This document shows, piece after piece, positions 1 to 10,692 of a DNA stretch of 64,000 nt. Positions within the stretch are counted from its first letter, which is position 1. Every line of letters begins with the position of its first letter. The notes below the pieces were generated by a model, which did not search any database, was not told where the DNA came from, and saw only the letters and a list, made by a program, of their open reading frames with translations. This stretch comes from Clostridium paraputrificum (GTDB lineage: Bacteria; Bacillota; Clostridia; Clostridiales; Clostridiaceae), in assembly GCF_900447045.1 (NCBI RefSeq), contig NZ_UAWH01000014.1, forward strand, positions 202,501 to 266,500. Reading direction: 5' to 3'. The position numbers and the translations under genes were made by a program.

Positions 1-1310
<1,310 letters not shown>

Positions 1311-1365
1311 TTAAAGATATTTCAATGATTATGTGCAATTTTCAGAGAACAGCTCTGATTAATAT

Positions 1366-1440
1366 TCCGCGGTAGCTCAATGGTGGAGCACTCGGCTGTT
1401 AACCGATAGGTTGGAGGTTCGAGCCCTCTCCGCGGAGCCA
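1366..1440 (+). tRNA. tRNA-Asn (anticodon GTT)
   Basis: A 75-nt cloverleaf: the acceptor stem TCCGCGG pairs with CCGCGGA, followed by discriminator G and an encoded CCA. The anticodon stem TCGG/CCGA encloses the loop CTGTTAA, giving anticodon GTT for Asn. The T-arm contains GGTTCGAGCC. It lies about 55 nt after the end of 23S rRNA and is probably co-transcribed with the rRNA operon. Confidence 0.97.
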
Positions 1441-1452
1441 TTTAGAATTTTA

Positions 1453-1478
1453 AGCGATGGATTACCATCGCTTTTTTT
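1453..1478 (+). terminator. Rho-independent terminator of the rrn/tRNA-Asn transcript
   Basis: The perfect stem AGCGATGG/CCATCGCT with loop ATTA is followed by seven T. It sits 12 nt after tRNA-Asn and ends the rRNA operon, so no 5S gene fits between 23S and this terminator. Confidence 0.9.
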
Positions 1479-1483
1479 GACGT

Positions 1484-1568
1484 GTAAAAAAATATAAAAT
1501 TTTAATTTATTATAAATAATTGGAGCTTTGTGACGGAACAAGCAAAATAAATATCCCCACCCATTTTT
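1484..1568 (+). repeat. Dispersed intergenic repeat, copy R1 (internally deleted)
   Basis: It carries the family's 3' half, GGAGCTTTGTGACGGAACAA followed by GCAAAATAAATATCC, a C-rich end and a T-tract. It also has the AT-rich lead-in AATATAAAATTTTAATT shared with copy R2 at 16 kb. The 5' arm of the long stem (GATATTTGTTTCC) is missing, so this copy cannot form the full hairpin. It follows the terminator of tRNA-Asn. Confidence 0.7.
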
Positions 1569-1698
1569 GCACATATAAATATGTTAATTAAATTGTAACT
1601 ACCTTGAATAATATTTATATTATAATAAAAATTAATAGTATGATATAAAATGAGGTAATTATTAATAATATAAGAGAAAATAGTATTGAGGTGTTATT

Positions 1699-2391
1699 AT
1701 GACAAAGATTTTATTAGTAGAAGATGAAGAAAGTATAAGAGGGTTTTTAAAGATAAATTTAGAACGAAACTCATTTGAAGTTATAGAGGCGGAAACTGGA
1801 GAAGAAGGAATTGAAAAAGCTTTAAGGGAAAAACCCGAAATAATAATCTTAGATGTTATGCTTCCTGGAATTGATGGATTCCAAGTTTGCAGTAGACTAA
1901 GAAAAGAGTTCCCTAATGTAGGTATAATTATGCTAACAGCAAAAGGGCAAGATATGGATAAAATTATGGGATTAGAGTTTGGTGCTGATGATTATATAAT
2001 AAAGCCATTCAATCCTTTAGAAGTTGTGCTAAGGGTAAAAGCTATTTTAAGACGTATAGGGATAAGTGAAGATGAAAGTAGTAATAATAAAAATAAGTTA
2101 ATGGGTGGTCCATTTATAATTGATTTGTACTCTCAAAAATTATTAAAGAATAATAAAGAGATTGATGTAACTCCTAAGGAATACATGTTAATGAAGCTAT
2201 TCATTGAAAATCCTAATAAAGCATTTACTAGAGATGAATTATTAAATTTAATATGGGGATATAACTTTTTTGGAGACCCTAAAATAATAGATGTTAATAT
2301 AAGAAGGTTAAGATCAAAGATAGAGGATGATTCATCAAATCCACAGTATATAGAAACTGTATGGGGAATAGGTTATAGATGGAAGGGATAA
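1699..2391 (+). CDS. OmpR/PhoB-family response regulator
   Basis: A 230-residue two-component response regulator. The N-terminal receiver domain (about 1-120) has the acidic pair E8/D9, phospho-acceptor D52 in IILDVMLPG, and the conserved Lys in YIIKPF near 102. The C-terminal winged helix (about 135-230) has the typical RRLRSKIE recognition helix and a GIGYRW ending. A GAGGTG ribosome binding site precedes the ATG. It lies 3 nt before a histidine kinase, so the two form a cognate pair. The signal sensed is unknown; a cell-envelope role is only suggested by the lipoprotein gene that follows. Confidence 0.93.
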   Translation: MTKILLVEDEESIRGFLKINLERNSFEVIEAETGEEGIEKALREKPEIIILDVMLPGIDGFQVCSRLRKEFPNVGIIMLTAKGQDMDKIMGLEFGADDYIIKPFNPLEVVLRVKAILRRIGISEDESSNNKNKLMGGPFIIDLYSQKLLKNNKEIDVTPKEYMLMKLFIENPNKAFTRDELLNLIWGYNFFGDPKIIDVNIRRLRSKIEDDSSNPQYIETVWGIGYRWKG

Positions 2392-2394
2392 ATT

Positions 2395-3807
2395 ATGAGA
2401 ACAATAAAAAGTAGGTTAGTTAAGAGTTTCTCTATAGTAATATTTATAACTATTTTAGTACTAGATATATTGCTTATTACTTTTGTAAGAAAGTACTATT
2501 ATGATAATATGAATGATTTATTAAAAAATCAGTTACAAGTAACAACTAACTTTTATAAAAAATACTTTAATTTATATTCTTTAGAGGAAAACATTTATGA
2601 TAGTTTAGATTCATTTTGGGAACAAACTGATGCACAAATACAGATATATGATAATACTGGTTCAATGTTAATGGATTCTATAGGAGTGGTAGAAGATAAT
2701 GTTAAATATATAGATGTGCAAAAGTCACTACAAGGAGAAAAAAATAATAGGTGGATTGGAAATGTAAGTTATTATGACTATAAAGTAATGGCATTATCAA
2801 CACCAATAGAGTCTGATGGAAAAGTTATAGGAGTAATGAGATTAGTTGTTTCTCTTGAAGCTGTAGATAAAGGAATAAGTAATATAATAGTATTTTTCTT
2901 AATTATATCTATAACTGTTCTGATTTTTTCAATTTTAGTTAGTACAATTTTAGCAAAAAATATAGTAGTGCCAATAAAGAAACTTACTATAGTAGCAGAG
3001 GAAATGGCTGGGGGAGATTTAGGAGTAAGAAGTGATACTAATTCAAGGGATGAGATAGGTAAATTAGCTAAAACCTTGGATTACATGGCAGAAGAAATAC
3101 AAAAGAGAGAACAATTAAAAAATGAATTTATTTCATCCATTTCACATGAATTAAGAACTCCATTAACTGCTATAAAGGGATGGGTAATAACATTAGATGA
3201 TTCGCAAACAGATAAAGATACTTTAAAAATGGGATTGAATATAATTGAAAAAGAAACTGATAGATTAGTTAATATGGTAGAGGAACTTTTGGATTTTTCT
3301 AGATTATCAAGTGGTAAAATGACTTTAAATAAGAAAGAAGTCTCAATAAAAGCTATATCTGATTATATTGATGTATATATGTCAGCTAGAGCTAGGCGTG
3401 AAAATAAAAGGCTTAATATAAATTTAGATTCTGAGAATAAAAAAATATATGTAGATATTGATAGAATAAAGCAAGTATTAATAAATCTTTTAGATAATGC
3501 TTTCAAGTTTACAGAAGCAGAAGGTACTATAAGCATAAGTTTTACCGCTGTTGAAGGTTCTTTAAAAATAGTTGTCCAGGATGATGGGTCTGGAATAACA
3601 AAGGAAGATTTGCCAAGGGTAAAAGAAAAATTTTATAAGGGTAAGAATGCAAAATCTAAAAATGGTATAGGTTTGTCTATATGTGATGAAATAGTTAAAT
3701 TACATAATGGAGAGATTTTTATTGAAAGTGAAGAGGGCAAAGGGACATCAGTAACCGTAATTTTGCCAGTAATTAAGGAGGAAGAAGCTAATGAAAAGAC
3801 TTTTTAG
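2395..3807 (+). CDS. Membrane sensor histidine kinase (HAMP, HisKA, HATPase)
   Basis: A 470-residue sensor kinase. A transmembrane helix near 11-31, an extracytoplasmic sensor region of about 130 residues, and a second helix near 163-187 precede a HAMP linker (about 188-240). The HisKA box SSISHELRTPL places the phospho-accepting His at 251. The catalytic domain shows DNAFKF (N box), DDGSGI (G1) and GIGLSI (G2). It follows the response regulator by 3 nt. Its last 17 nt overlap the start of the downstream lipoprotein gene, which suggests translational coupling of all three genes. Confidence 0.93.
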   Translation: MRTIKSRLVKSFSIVIFITILVLDILLITFVRKYYYDNMNDLLKNQLQVTTNFYKKYFNLYSLEENIYDSLDSFWEQTDAQIQIYDNTGSMLMDSIGVVEDNVKYIDVQKSLQGEKNNRWIGNVSYYDYKVMALSTPIESDGKVIGVMRLVVSLEAVDKGISNIIVFFLIISITVLIFSILVSTILAKNIVVPIKKLTIVAEEMAGGDLGVRSDTNSRDEIGKLAKTLDYMAEEIQKREQLKNEFISSISHELRTPLTAIKGWVITLDDSQTDKDTLKMGLNIIEKETDRLVNMVEELLDFSRLSSGKMTLNKKEVSIKAISDYIDVYMSARARRENKRLNINLDSENKKIYVDIDRIKQVLINLLDNAFKFTEAEGTISISFTAVEGSLKIVVQDDGSGITKEDLPRVKEKFYKGKNAKSKNGIGLSICDEIVKLHNGEIFIESEEGKGTSVTVILPVIKEEEANEKTF

Positions 3808-5281
3808 TAGTGTTATATGTATTTTTTTATGTATCTTTCTTCTAATGGGGTGTTCTTTTGTTCAACAAGAAAGTAGCTCAGTAATAGTACCTCCACGTAA
3901 TATGAACTTAAAAATAAAAGGAGGATGGAATGCAGAGGTATATAAGATATTAGAACCTAATGTACTATCTGATGAGGATATAAAAAATATAACCTCAAAT
4001 CCTATAAAAATAAGAAGCAATGGAATTAGCCTATCTGGAGAAGATATTAAGAAAATAAAATATACAGTAAAGGTTGTAAAGCCTAATTATACAATTTCTT
4101 ATGAGAATAAATATAAAATGTCAAACTTATTAGGAAATGAGATAGAGAGTATAGATGTATATTCTATAATATATCAGAACAAAGTATTAGCAGAATTTTT
4201 TTATAATACAGAAGAGGAATCCTATTTATATTACCAAGGTATAATTTTTAAACTTAAGTTAAATAAAGATATAGATATAAGTGAAGAGCAAAAGTATGCT
4301 GATTATGAAGGTTCAGTTGTTAAAGATGAATCAGGGATTTCAGAAGGACTATATATAACTTTGAAGAAGCCTTCTGAAGCAGAAGGAATGCCAGAAACAT
4401 ATAGAACCTTATGGATTAGTACAAAAGATGGAAGCCTTCAAGATGTTAAAGAAAGAGAGAACATTATATTTCCAAGACTTAAAGGTATATGGTACTTAGA
4501 GCCAAAGTTGTATGAGGATAAGGAAAGAAAGATAAGGTACGAGTATTTTGAATCAGCTCCAATTGATATAGCTACAGTTGAGTATAATAACAAGTTGGTT
4601 GAAGAAATAAAAGGTAATATTGAAGATGGAACAACCTTATTAAGGAATATAAATTTTATAAGTAATGATTATATAGCAACAGAAGTAGTAAGTAATAATA
4701 GCAAATATGAATCTGATTATTATGAAGTACTACCAATAGATAATATGAATACATCAACTGGAATATCTATAAGCGATTTATATACAACTAAAGATTCCTA
4801 TACTGATTATACGGATGCCTATAATGAAACTTATAATACACTTAATAATGAAATTAAATCATCATTATCACAATATATAGATTATAGTAATTTTACTTTA
4901 GTAAGGGATAATGGAAAATGGGTTATTCAGGGGAGGATGTCGTCTTTAAAAAATGATAAATATATTAACTTTCCAACAAGATTAAAGCCTATTAAAAAGT
5001 TATTAAATTATGATACACTATTAATATCATGGAAACTTTTAAAAGGAGTTAACCCATATATGATAGATGCGTATACATCGCCATATAAATCTCTAGCAGT
5101 TATAATTCTTAAGGATGAGATGCTTATTTACAGAATTGTAGATGGTACCTTATCAGACGAACCTCTAAAAAGGATACAGCTTGAAGAGGGAGAAACTGTT
5201 ATAATGGCTGAATGGTGTAGTTCAAATTATATTGACAAGTGGGCAAGTGCTTTTAAAGAAAACAGTAGAACAATAAAATAG
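3791..5281 (+). CDS. Lipoprotein of unknown function, coupled to the two-component pair
   Basis: A 496-residue secreted lipoprotein. The signal peptide has basic residues at 2-3, a hydrophobic core, and the lipobox LMGC with Cys21 as the lipidation site. The rest is soluble, rich in charged residues and in Tyr/Asn/Ile, and I recognise no domain. It overlaps the kinase gene by 17 nt. By analogy with other kinase-linked lipoproteins (for example LpqB beside MtrAB in actinobacteria) it may modulate the kinase, but this is inference from position only. The next gene, tldD, starts 10 nt later and may be co-transcribed. Confidence 0.8.
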   Translation: MKRLFSSVICIFLCIFLLMGCSFVQQESSSVIVPPRNMNLKIKGGWNAEVYKILEPNVLSDEDIKNITSNPIKIRSNGISLSGEDIKKIKYTVKVVKPNYTISYENKYKMSNLLGNEIESIDVYSIIYQNKVLAEFFYNTEEESYLYYQGIIFKLKLNKDIDISEEQKYADYEGSVVKDESGISEGLYITLKKPSEAEGMPETYRTLWISTKDGSLQDVKERENIIFPRLKGIWYLEPKLYEDKERKIRYEYFESAPIDIATVEYNNKLVEEIKGNIEDGTTLLRNINFISNDYIATEVVSNNSKYESDYYEVLPIDNMNTSTGISISDLYTTKDSYTDYTDAYNETYNTLNNEIKSSLSQYIDYSNFTLVRDNGKWVIQGRMSSLKNDKYINFPTRLKPIKKLLNYDTLLISWKLLKGVNPYMIDAYTSPYKSLAVIILKDEMLIYRIVDGTLSDEPLKRIQLEEGETVIMAEWCSSNYIDKWASAFKENSRTIK

Positions 5282-5291
5282 GAGGATTGAA

Positions 5292-6674
5292 ATGATTTCA
5301 AGAGAGGTAGCATCAAAGGTTTTATCTAAGTGTCTAATTACCGGTGGTGATTTTGCAGAAATATTTGAAGAAGATAGTATAAATAATTCTATTGGTATTT
5401 TAGACAATAAAGTTGAAAACGCCTTAGGGGGTAGAAGTTATGGCGTTGGTATTCGAATCTTTAAAGGATTAAAAAGCGTTTATGCATATACAAATGATAG
5501 CAGTAAGGAAGGTCTTTTAGATACTGCATATAAAGCAGCCTTAGCCTTAGGGGATTTAAGGGAAGAAAGAACTATTGTAATAAATAATAGAACTATAATA
5601 AATGATAGACATAACATTGAAGTATTTCCTAATGTTGTTGATTATAATAAAAAAGTTGGTGTAATGAAAATAGCATATAAAAGTGCCAAGGAATATCATT
5701 CAGATATAGCTCAAGTAAGTGTATCATATATAGATAAAGATCAAAAAGTACTTATAGCAAATACAGAAGGGCTTTACGTTGAAGATAGAAGAATTAGAAC
5801 AAGATTAGCAATAAATGCTGTAGCATCTAAGGATGGTGAAAATCAAACAGGATTTGAGGGGCCAGGAAGATATAAAGGCTTTGAAATGTTTAATGAGATT
5901 GATCCAGAATATTACGGTAAGGAAGCAGCACGTTCTGCATATGTAATGTTAAATGCACGCAACTGTCCAGCAGGTAGAATGATGGCTGCTATTGACAACG
6001 GATTTGGAGGAGTTATATTCCATGAAGCTTGTGGACATTCATTAGAAGCTACATCAGTAGCAAAGGGTAACTCTGTATTCTCTGATTGTTTAGGTAAACA
6101 AATAGCATCTTCAAAAGTAACTGCAATTGATGATGGTACATTACCAAACCATTGGGGTTCAATTAATGTTGATGATGAGGGGACACCTGGAAGAAAAAAT
6201 GTTCTTATAGAAAATGGAATATTAAAGTCATATATGATAGATAAGCTAAATGGTAGAAGGATGGGAATGGATCCAACAGGAAATGCTCGTAGACAGAGCT
6301 ATAAGTTTGCTCCAACATCTAGAATGACTAACACTTATATTGCAGCAGGAGAAGATGATCCAAAGGATATAATTGCATCAATTCCAGAGGGGTTATACGC
6401 TAAGAAACTTGGTGGAGGTTCTGTTAATCCTGTAACTGGTGAGTTCAATTTTGCTGTAGCAGAGGGGTATCTTGTTAAGAATGGTGAAATTCAAGAGCCT
6501 GTTAGAGGAGCAAGTTTAATAGGTAAGGGTAGCGAAGTATTGATGAATATTGATATGGTTGGAACTAATTTAGCACAAGCTCAAGGAATGTGTGGTTCTT
6601 CATCTGGTAGCGTTCCTGTTAATGTTGGGCAACCTATGATTAGAGTAAAAGAAATTACTGTAGGTGGAAGATAG
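5292..6674 (+). CDS. tldD: TldD family metallopeptidase subunit
   Basis: A 460-residue protein of the TldD/PmbA (U62) family. The zinc-binding motif HEACGH lies at 244-249, followed by the conserved segment LEATSVAKG. In known systems TldD and TldE form a heterodimer in which TldD carries the metal and degrades unfolded peptides or processes modified peptides. The ribosome binding site AGGAGG precedes the ATG. tldE follows 9 nt downstream. No ribosomal-peptide precursor gene was seen nearby, so a general peptidase role is more likely than antibiotic maturation. Confidence 0.94.
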   Translation: MISREVASKVLSKCLITGGDFAEIFEEDSINNSIGILDNKVENALGGRSYGVGIRIFKGLKSVYAYTNDSSKEGLLDTAYKAALALGDLREERTIVINNRTIINDRHNIEVFPNVVDYNKKVGVMKIAYKSAKEYHSDIAQVSVSYIDKDQKVLIANTEGLYVEDRRIRTRLAINAVASKDGENQTGFEGPGRYKGFEMFNEIDPEYYGKEAARSAYVMLNARNCPAGRMMAAIDNGFGGVIFHEACGHSLEATSVAKGNSVFSDCLGKQIASSKVTAIDDGTLPNHWGSINVDDEGTPGRKNVLIENGILKSYMIDKLNGRRMGMDPTGNARRQSYKFAPTSRMTNTYIAAGEDDPKDIIASIPEGLYAKKLGGGSVNPVTGEFNFAVAEGYLVKNGEIQEPVRGASLIGKGSEVLMNIDMVGTNLAQAQGMCGSSSGSVPVNVGQPMIRVKEITVGGR

Positions 6675-6683
6675 GAGGTTAAC

Positions 6684-8027
6684 ATGGAATTTAGAGAATT
6701 TAAGGAAAAATTATTTAATAGAGCTAAAAATGAAGGCTTTCAAGAGTGTGAGATATACTTTACAAATAGAGAAAGCTTAAATATAACGGTTTACGAAGAA
6801 GAGGTTGAAAAATATAATTTAAATAAAACTTTTGGTTTATCTTTTAGAGGAAAAATTCAAGAGAAAATGGGATATTCATACACAGAAATTATGGATGAAG
6901 AAGCAATTGAAATGTTAGTAAAGAATGCTAAAGATGGAGCTAAAACTGTTGAGAGCGAAGATATACAGTTTATTTATGAAGGGGATAAAGAATATGAGGA
7001 AGTGAAGACTTATTCTGAAGACCTAGAATCAGTAAAACCTAGCGAATTAATAGATATTGCTTTAAATATGGAAAAGGAAGCTAAACAGTTATCTGATAAA
7101 GTAGTTAATCTTGGAGGATGTAGTGTAGGATATGGAACATCTAGTTATGGAATATATAATACAAAAGGGCTAGAGCTTAGTAATAAGACTAATCTGCTAA
7201 CAGCATATGTAGTACCTATAGTTGAAGAATCAGGGGAAAAATATGATGGAACTGGTTATGTAACAGCAAACTCATTAAAAGAAGTAAATCCAAGAAAGAT
7301 AGCTAAACAAGGTATTGAAGAGGCGTTATCAAGAATAAATGGTAAAAGCATTAAGTCAGGTAAGTATAAGACATTAATATATAATGAAGCTATGGTTTCT
7401 TTATTATCAACATTTGCCGGAGTATTTAGTGGAGATGCAGCACAAAAAGGTCTTTCTTTATTAAAGGACAGAGAAGGAGAAATAATTGCATCATCAATAG
7501 TAACTTTGGTTGATAATCCACTATTAGAAGATGGGTTAGCTTCTACTCCATTTGATGATGAAGGGGTAGCAACATATAAAAAAGAAATTATATCTAAAGG
7601 AAAGTTAGAAACTTTACTTCATAATTTAAAGACTGCAAATAAAGCAGGTATAAAAACTACAGGAAATGGATTTAAAGCTTCATATGCATCTACAGTTGGA
7701 ATATCTCCAACTAACTTCTATATAGAGAAGGGAAGTAAATCTATAGATGAATTATATGAAGAAGTAGGGGAAGGGCTAATGATAACTGAGCTTGCAGGAA
7801 TGCATTCAGGAGCAAATTCTATTACTGGAGATTTCTCATTAGCAGCAAAAGGATTCTATATAGAGAATGGAAAGAAATCATTTCCTGTTGAACAAATAAC
7901 TATAGCTGGTAACTTCTTTGACTTATTGAAAGAAATTAAAGTTATAGGGGAAGACTTAAAGTTCCCAATGAGTAGTGTGGGATCACCATCTGTTATTATT
8001 AATGAATTATCTGTTGCAGGAAAATAG
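6684..8027 (+). CDS. tldE: TldE/PmbA family protein, partner of TldD
   Basis: A 447-residue TldD/PmbA family member without an HExxxH motif, as expected for the non-catalytic TldE (PmbA) subunit. Conserved C-terminal segments include HSGANSITGDFSLAAKG near residues 373-390. It is co-transcribed with tldD (9-nt gap, ribosome binding site GGAGG), and a bidirectional terminator follows the stop codon. Confidence 0.93.
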   Translation: MEFREFKEKLFNRAKNEGFQECEIYFTNRESLNITVYEEEVEKYNLNKTFGLSFRGKIQEKMGYSYTEIMDEEAIEMLVKNAKDGAKTVESEDIQFIYEGDKEYEEVKTYSEDLESVKPSELIDIALNMEKEAKQLSDKVVNLGGCSVGYGTSSYGIYNTKGLELSNKTNLLTAYVVPIVEESGEKYDGTGYVTANSLKEVNPRKIAKQGIEEALSRINGKSIKSGKYKTLIYNEAMVSLLSTFAGVFSGDAAQKGLSLLKDREGEIIASSIVTLVDNPLLEDGLASTPFDDEGVATYKKEIISKGKLETLLHNLKTANKAGIKTTGNGFKASYASTVGISPTNFYIEKGSKSIDELYEEVGEGLMITELAGMHSGANSITGDFSLAAKGFYIENGKKSFPVEQITIAGNFFDLLKEIKVIGEDLKFPMSSVGSPSVIINELSVAGK

Positions 8028-8033
8028 TAAAAT

Positions 8034-8065
8034 AATAAGACACGCTGTAAATAGCGTGTCTTATT
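8034..8065. terminator. Bidirectional terminator between tldE and ltaS-type gene
   Basis: The perfect 13-bp stem AATAAGACACGCT/AGCGTGTCTTATT with a 6-nt loop lies between two convergent genes. A/T-rich flanks on both sides can serve either direction. Confidence 0.85.
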
Positions 8066-8068
8066 GCT

Positions 8069-9934
8069 TTAATTAACTTTTTTGAAATAATTAGCTCTTA
8101 TCATTTTATCTGAAAGGTCTAAAGAAGATTTTATTATTTCCTCATCTTCTGCTGATAAGTTTTCTCCCTTAATTGTTCCATTAGTTAATATAGCATAGCT
8201 CCTATTAGTATTTAATAAATTTCTCCCTAGTGCTGTATTTTCATATAATGATTTATCTATTCCAAGTAAATACAACATAGTAGGCATTATATCAATTTGA
8301 CCGCCAATAGTTTCTAAAGTCTTTGGTTCTTTAATATCTTTATCATAGATTATTAAAGGAACAATAGGATTACCATCGTCTAAATACCAAGCTTCTTTTT
8401 GAGAAAGTTGGTTTATTCCATGATTATAGTATTTATGAACTCCAGTATGATCCCCAACTATAAAAACTAATGAGTTATCAAGAATTCCTTCTTTATCAAG
8501 TAACTCTAAGAAGTATCCAATTTGTTCATCTGTATAATGAACACTTTCAAAGTAACCCCCAAGCTCACTTTTATCTAACTCTTCATCTAATCCTAGTTTT
8601 CTATATTCTTGAGGAATATCGAAAGGACCATGATTAGTTAAAGTTATAGTATGAGCAAAGAATGGCGAATTTAAATTCTTTAGCATTGGTACAACTTGTT
8701 CGAAGTAGCTTCTATCACTTATACCCATACCTATTTGTTCATCATCATTAAATGAAAAGTAATCTATAAAGTTATCAAAATCAATACCACCCTTTAATGC
8801 ATTTGCATAGTTCCAGAAAGAACCTTTATCAGGATGAATAGAAGAGGATGTGTATCCTGCATTTCTAAGAATTATAGGTAATGAATTATAGGTAGCATTT
8901 GGATATCTGAAGAATGTACTTCCTCTTCGTAATGGCAACATAGACGTATTTACCATTAAGTCAGAATCGGAGCTTGTCCCTTCGTTAACCTGTTCATATA
9001 TGTTTGGAAAGTACAATCCTTTTTGTATTAGTTCATCCATTACAGGGGTAATTTTCTTACCGTTAATTTCTTTGCCTAAAACAAATGATTCAAGAGATTC
9101 TACTTGGATAACAATTAAATTTTTATTTTTTGAAATTCCCGCATATTCATTATCAGGTAGATTTTCATTTTTCCAATTATAATATTGATTAATTTGGTCA
9201 TTTTCTTCTTCTGTTAGTTCATAAGGCTTGGAATCCTTATATACATTTATTATATCCATTATGTGATAACCAACAGGTGTAAAATATTTTACTGTATTAG
9301 TTGGATCATATCCATCAAAAAGATATGCATTCTTAACATTTTCGTTATTTAATACAAAAAGATTAAAAGGAACATATAATATAAAAGCTAAAGGAATAAT
9401 AAATGTAGCTAAAAATGTTTTTATAGCTCTTTTAGGATTAATTGAGTAAGTTTTCCTAGTAAAGAAAACATAAACTCCTAAAATGATAAAGTCTAAGAAG
9501 AATATGAAATCATATGAGCTAAGCATGGACATTACTGATCCACCAAGATTATCTAAATTAGCAGTTTGAGTTAATATAAGGATTGAAGGTACTGTTAAAA
9601 ATCCTCTAAAATACATAACATCTAATAATGTTAATGCAGTAATTAGGGAATCTATAACAAATAGATATATTATTCTACCTTTACCTTTGAATAATAAGCT
9701 AAAACTTAAAAATACTAAGGTATAAGCAAAATAATAATTTATACAAGGAGATGCATTGGAAAATCCAAGAGATATATTAAAGTCATATGGATTTTGATTT
9801 TGTATAAATCCTTGTAGAAATATAGATTTTAAAACTATTCCTAAAAGAGGAATAAGGAATAATCCTATTTTTATTAATTTATTTTTATCAAAATTTTTTA
9901 GATAGTTCTTAATTTGTTCTAATAAGTTACTCAT
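8069..9934 (-). CDS. LtaS-type lipoteichoic acid synthase (sulfatase-fold glycerol phosphotransferase)
   Basis: About 621 residues. Five hydrophobic helices in the first 200 residues are followed by an extracellular sulfatase-fold domain. In LtaS enzymes a Thr nucleophile takes glycerol phosphate from phosphatidylglycerol to build the polyglycerol-phosphate chain. Here T320 (NEGTSSDSD) fits that role, E279 (QVESLE) fits a metal ligand, and the downstream motifs TLTNHGPF and VGDHTGVHK are conserved. I chose the ATG at 9934 because AGAGGTGA lies just upstream; an in-frame TTG 15 nt earlier overlaps that site. It is monocistronic and convergent with tldE. Paralogous members can act as primases, so the exact role is open. 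Confidence 0.9.
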   Translation of the reverse strand: MSNLLEQIKNYLKNFDKNKLIKIGLFLIPLLGIVLKSIFLQGFIQNQNPYDFNISLGFSNASPCINYYFAYTLVFLSFSLLFKGKGRIIYLFVIDSLITALTLLDVMYFRGFLTVPSILILTQTANLDNLGGSVMSMLSSYDFIFFLDFIILGVYVFFTRKTYSINPKRAIKTFLATFIIPLAFILYVPFNLFVLNNENVKNAYLFDGYDPTNTVKYFTPVGYHIMDIINVYKDSKPYELTEEENDQINQYYNWKNENLPDNEYAGISKNKNLIVIQVESLESFVLGKEINGKKITPVMDELIQKGLYFPNIYEQVNEGTSSDSDLMVNTSMLPLRRGSTFFRYPNATYNSLPIILRNAGYTSSSIHPDKGSFWNYANALKGGIDFDNFIDYFSFNDDEQIGMGISDRSYFEQVVPMLKNLNSPFFAHTITLTNHGPFDIPQEYRKLGLDEELDKSELGGYFESVHYTDEQIGYFLELLDKEGILDNSLVFIVGDHTGVHKYYNHGINQLSQKEAWYLDDGNPIVPLIIYDKDIKEPKTLETIGGQIDIMPTMLYLLGIDKSLYENTALGRNLLNTNRSYAILTNGTIKGENLSAEDEEIIKSSLDLSDKMIRANYFKKVN

Positions 9935-10093
9935 TTCTTCACCTCTCAACAGTAATCATAATCAATTATAGTATAATATGATATGGCAAATCAAATTAAA
10001 GAAAGAGTATTTATTAAATCTTAATAAATGATATAATTTAAATATAACCATTTTTATAAATAAATAGCTTTAATTACAGTATGAGGTGATGGT

Positions 10094-10666
10094 ATGAAGA
10101 GGATTGACTGTAGAGGTATAGAAGGTCCAAAGGTGATAAAGAAAGTTAAAAAATATTTTGATTCTATTGGTGAAGGTGAAGCAACTGTACGTGTAGATAA
10201 TGATATTGCAAATAGTAATATAACAAAATATGCAATGACTCAAGGATATCATGTTGATTCACAAGAGGTTGGTGATGAGTTTAATCTAACTATTGAAAAA
10301 AGAGGATGCTTAGAGGTATTAGAAGAAGATAAAAATTATGTTGTTATAATTTCAACTGATATGTTAGGAAAAGGTGATGAGGAATTAGGAAAGAAATTAA
10401 TGATTTCTTATTTGGATACAATAAGTGAAGAATTTAGATTACCTAAGAAGATTATCTTTTTAAATAGTGGTGTAAAGTTGCTATCTGAAGAGTCTAAAGT
10501 TATTGAAGGAATAAAACTACTAATTGAAAAAGGTGTTAAAATATACTCATCATCAATGTGCATAGATCATTATGATCTAAGAAATAAAGTTTTAGTTGGC
10601 ATAAAGATAGATATGAATGAAATTGTTGATATTATGAATGAAGCAGACCAATTAATAAAGATATAA
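10094..10666 (+). CDS. yedF: YedF-like protein (TusA-like domain plus DsrE-like domain)
   Basis: A 190-residue two-domain protein. The N-terminal TusA/SirA-like domain begins IDCRGIEGPKVI; in active TusA proteins the residue before Pro12 is the sulfur-carrying Cys, but here it is Gly11. The C-terminal half (about 70-190) has the DsrE/F-like pattern VVIISTDMLGKGDEELG and IIFLNSGVKLL. The family is often annotated as a selenium-metabolism protein because it neighbours selD/selA in some clostridia, but neither gene is here. Function is unknown. A single ATG with GAGGTGATGGT upstream supports the start. Confidence 0.82.
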   Translation: MKRIDCRGIEGPKVIKKVKKYFDSIGEGEATVRVDNDIANSNITKYAMTQGYHVDSQEVGDEFNLTIEKRGCLEVLEEDKNYVVIISTDMLGKGDEELGKKLMISYLDTISEEFRLPKKIIFLNSGVKLLSEESKVIEGIKLLIEKGVKIYSSSMCIDHYDLRNKVLVGIKIDMNEIVDIMNEADQLIKI

Positions 10667-10692
10667 AGTAGATTAAATTTAATCTACTTTAT
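10663..10692. terminator. Bidirectional terminator between yedF and the convergent gene
   Basis: A perfect 30-nt palindrome (arms ATAAAGTAGATTAAA and its complement) overlaps the yedF stop codon and the 3' end of the convergent gene. Confidence 0.75.

Noticed and set aside
1377-1574. Minus-strand open frame across tRNA-Asn and repeat R1
   Set aside because: It runs through the tRNA gene, its terminator and the repeat; there is no family similarity.
5292-8027. TldD-TldE as part of a peptide-antibiotic maturation cluster
   Set aside because: No precursor peptide, modification enzyme or exporter lies near; the neighbours are a two-component set and lipoteichoic acid synthase.
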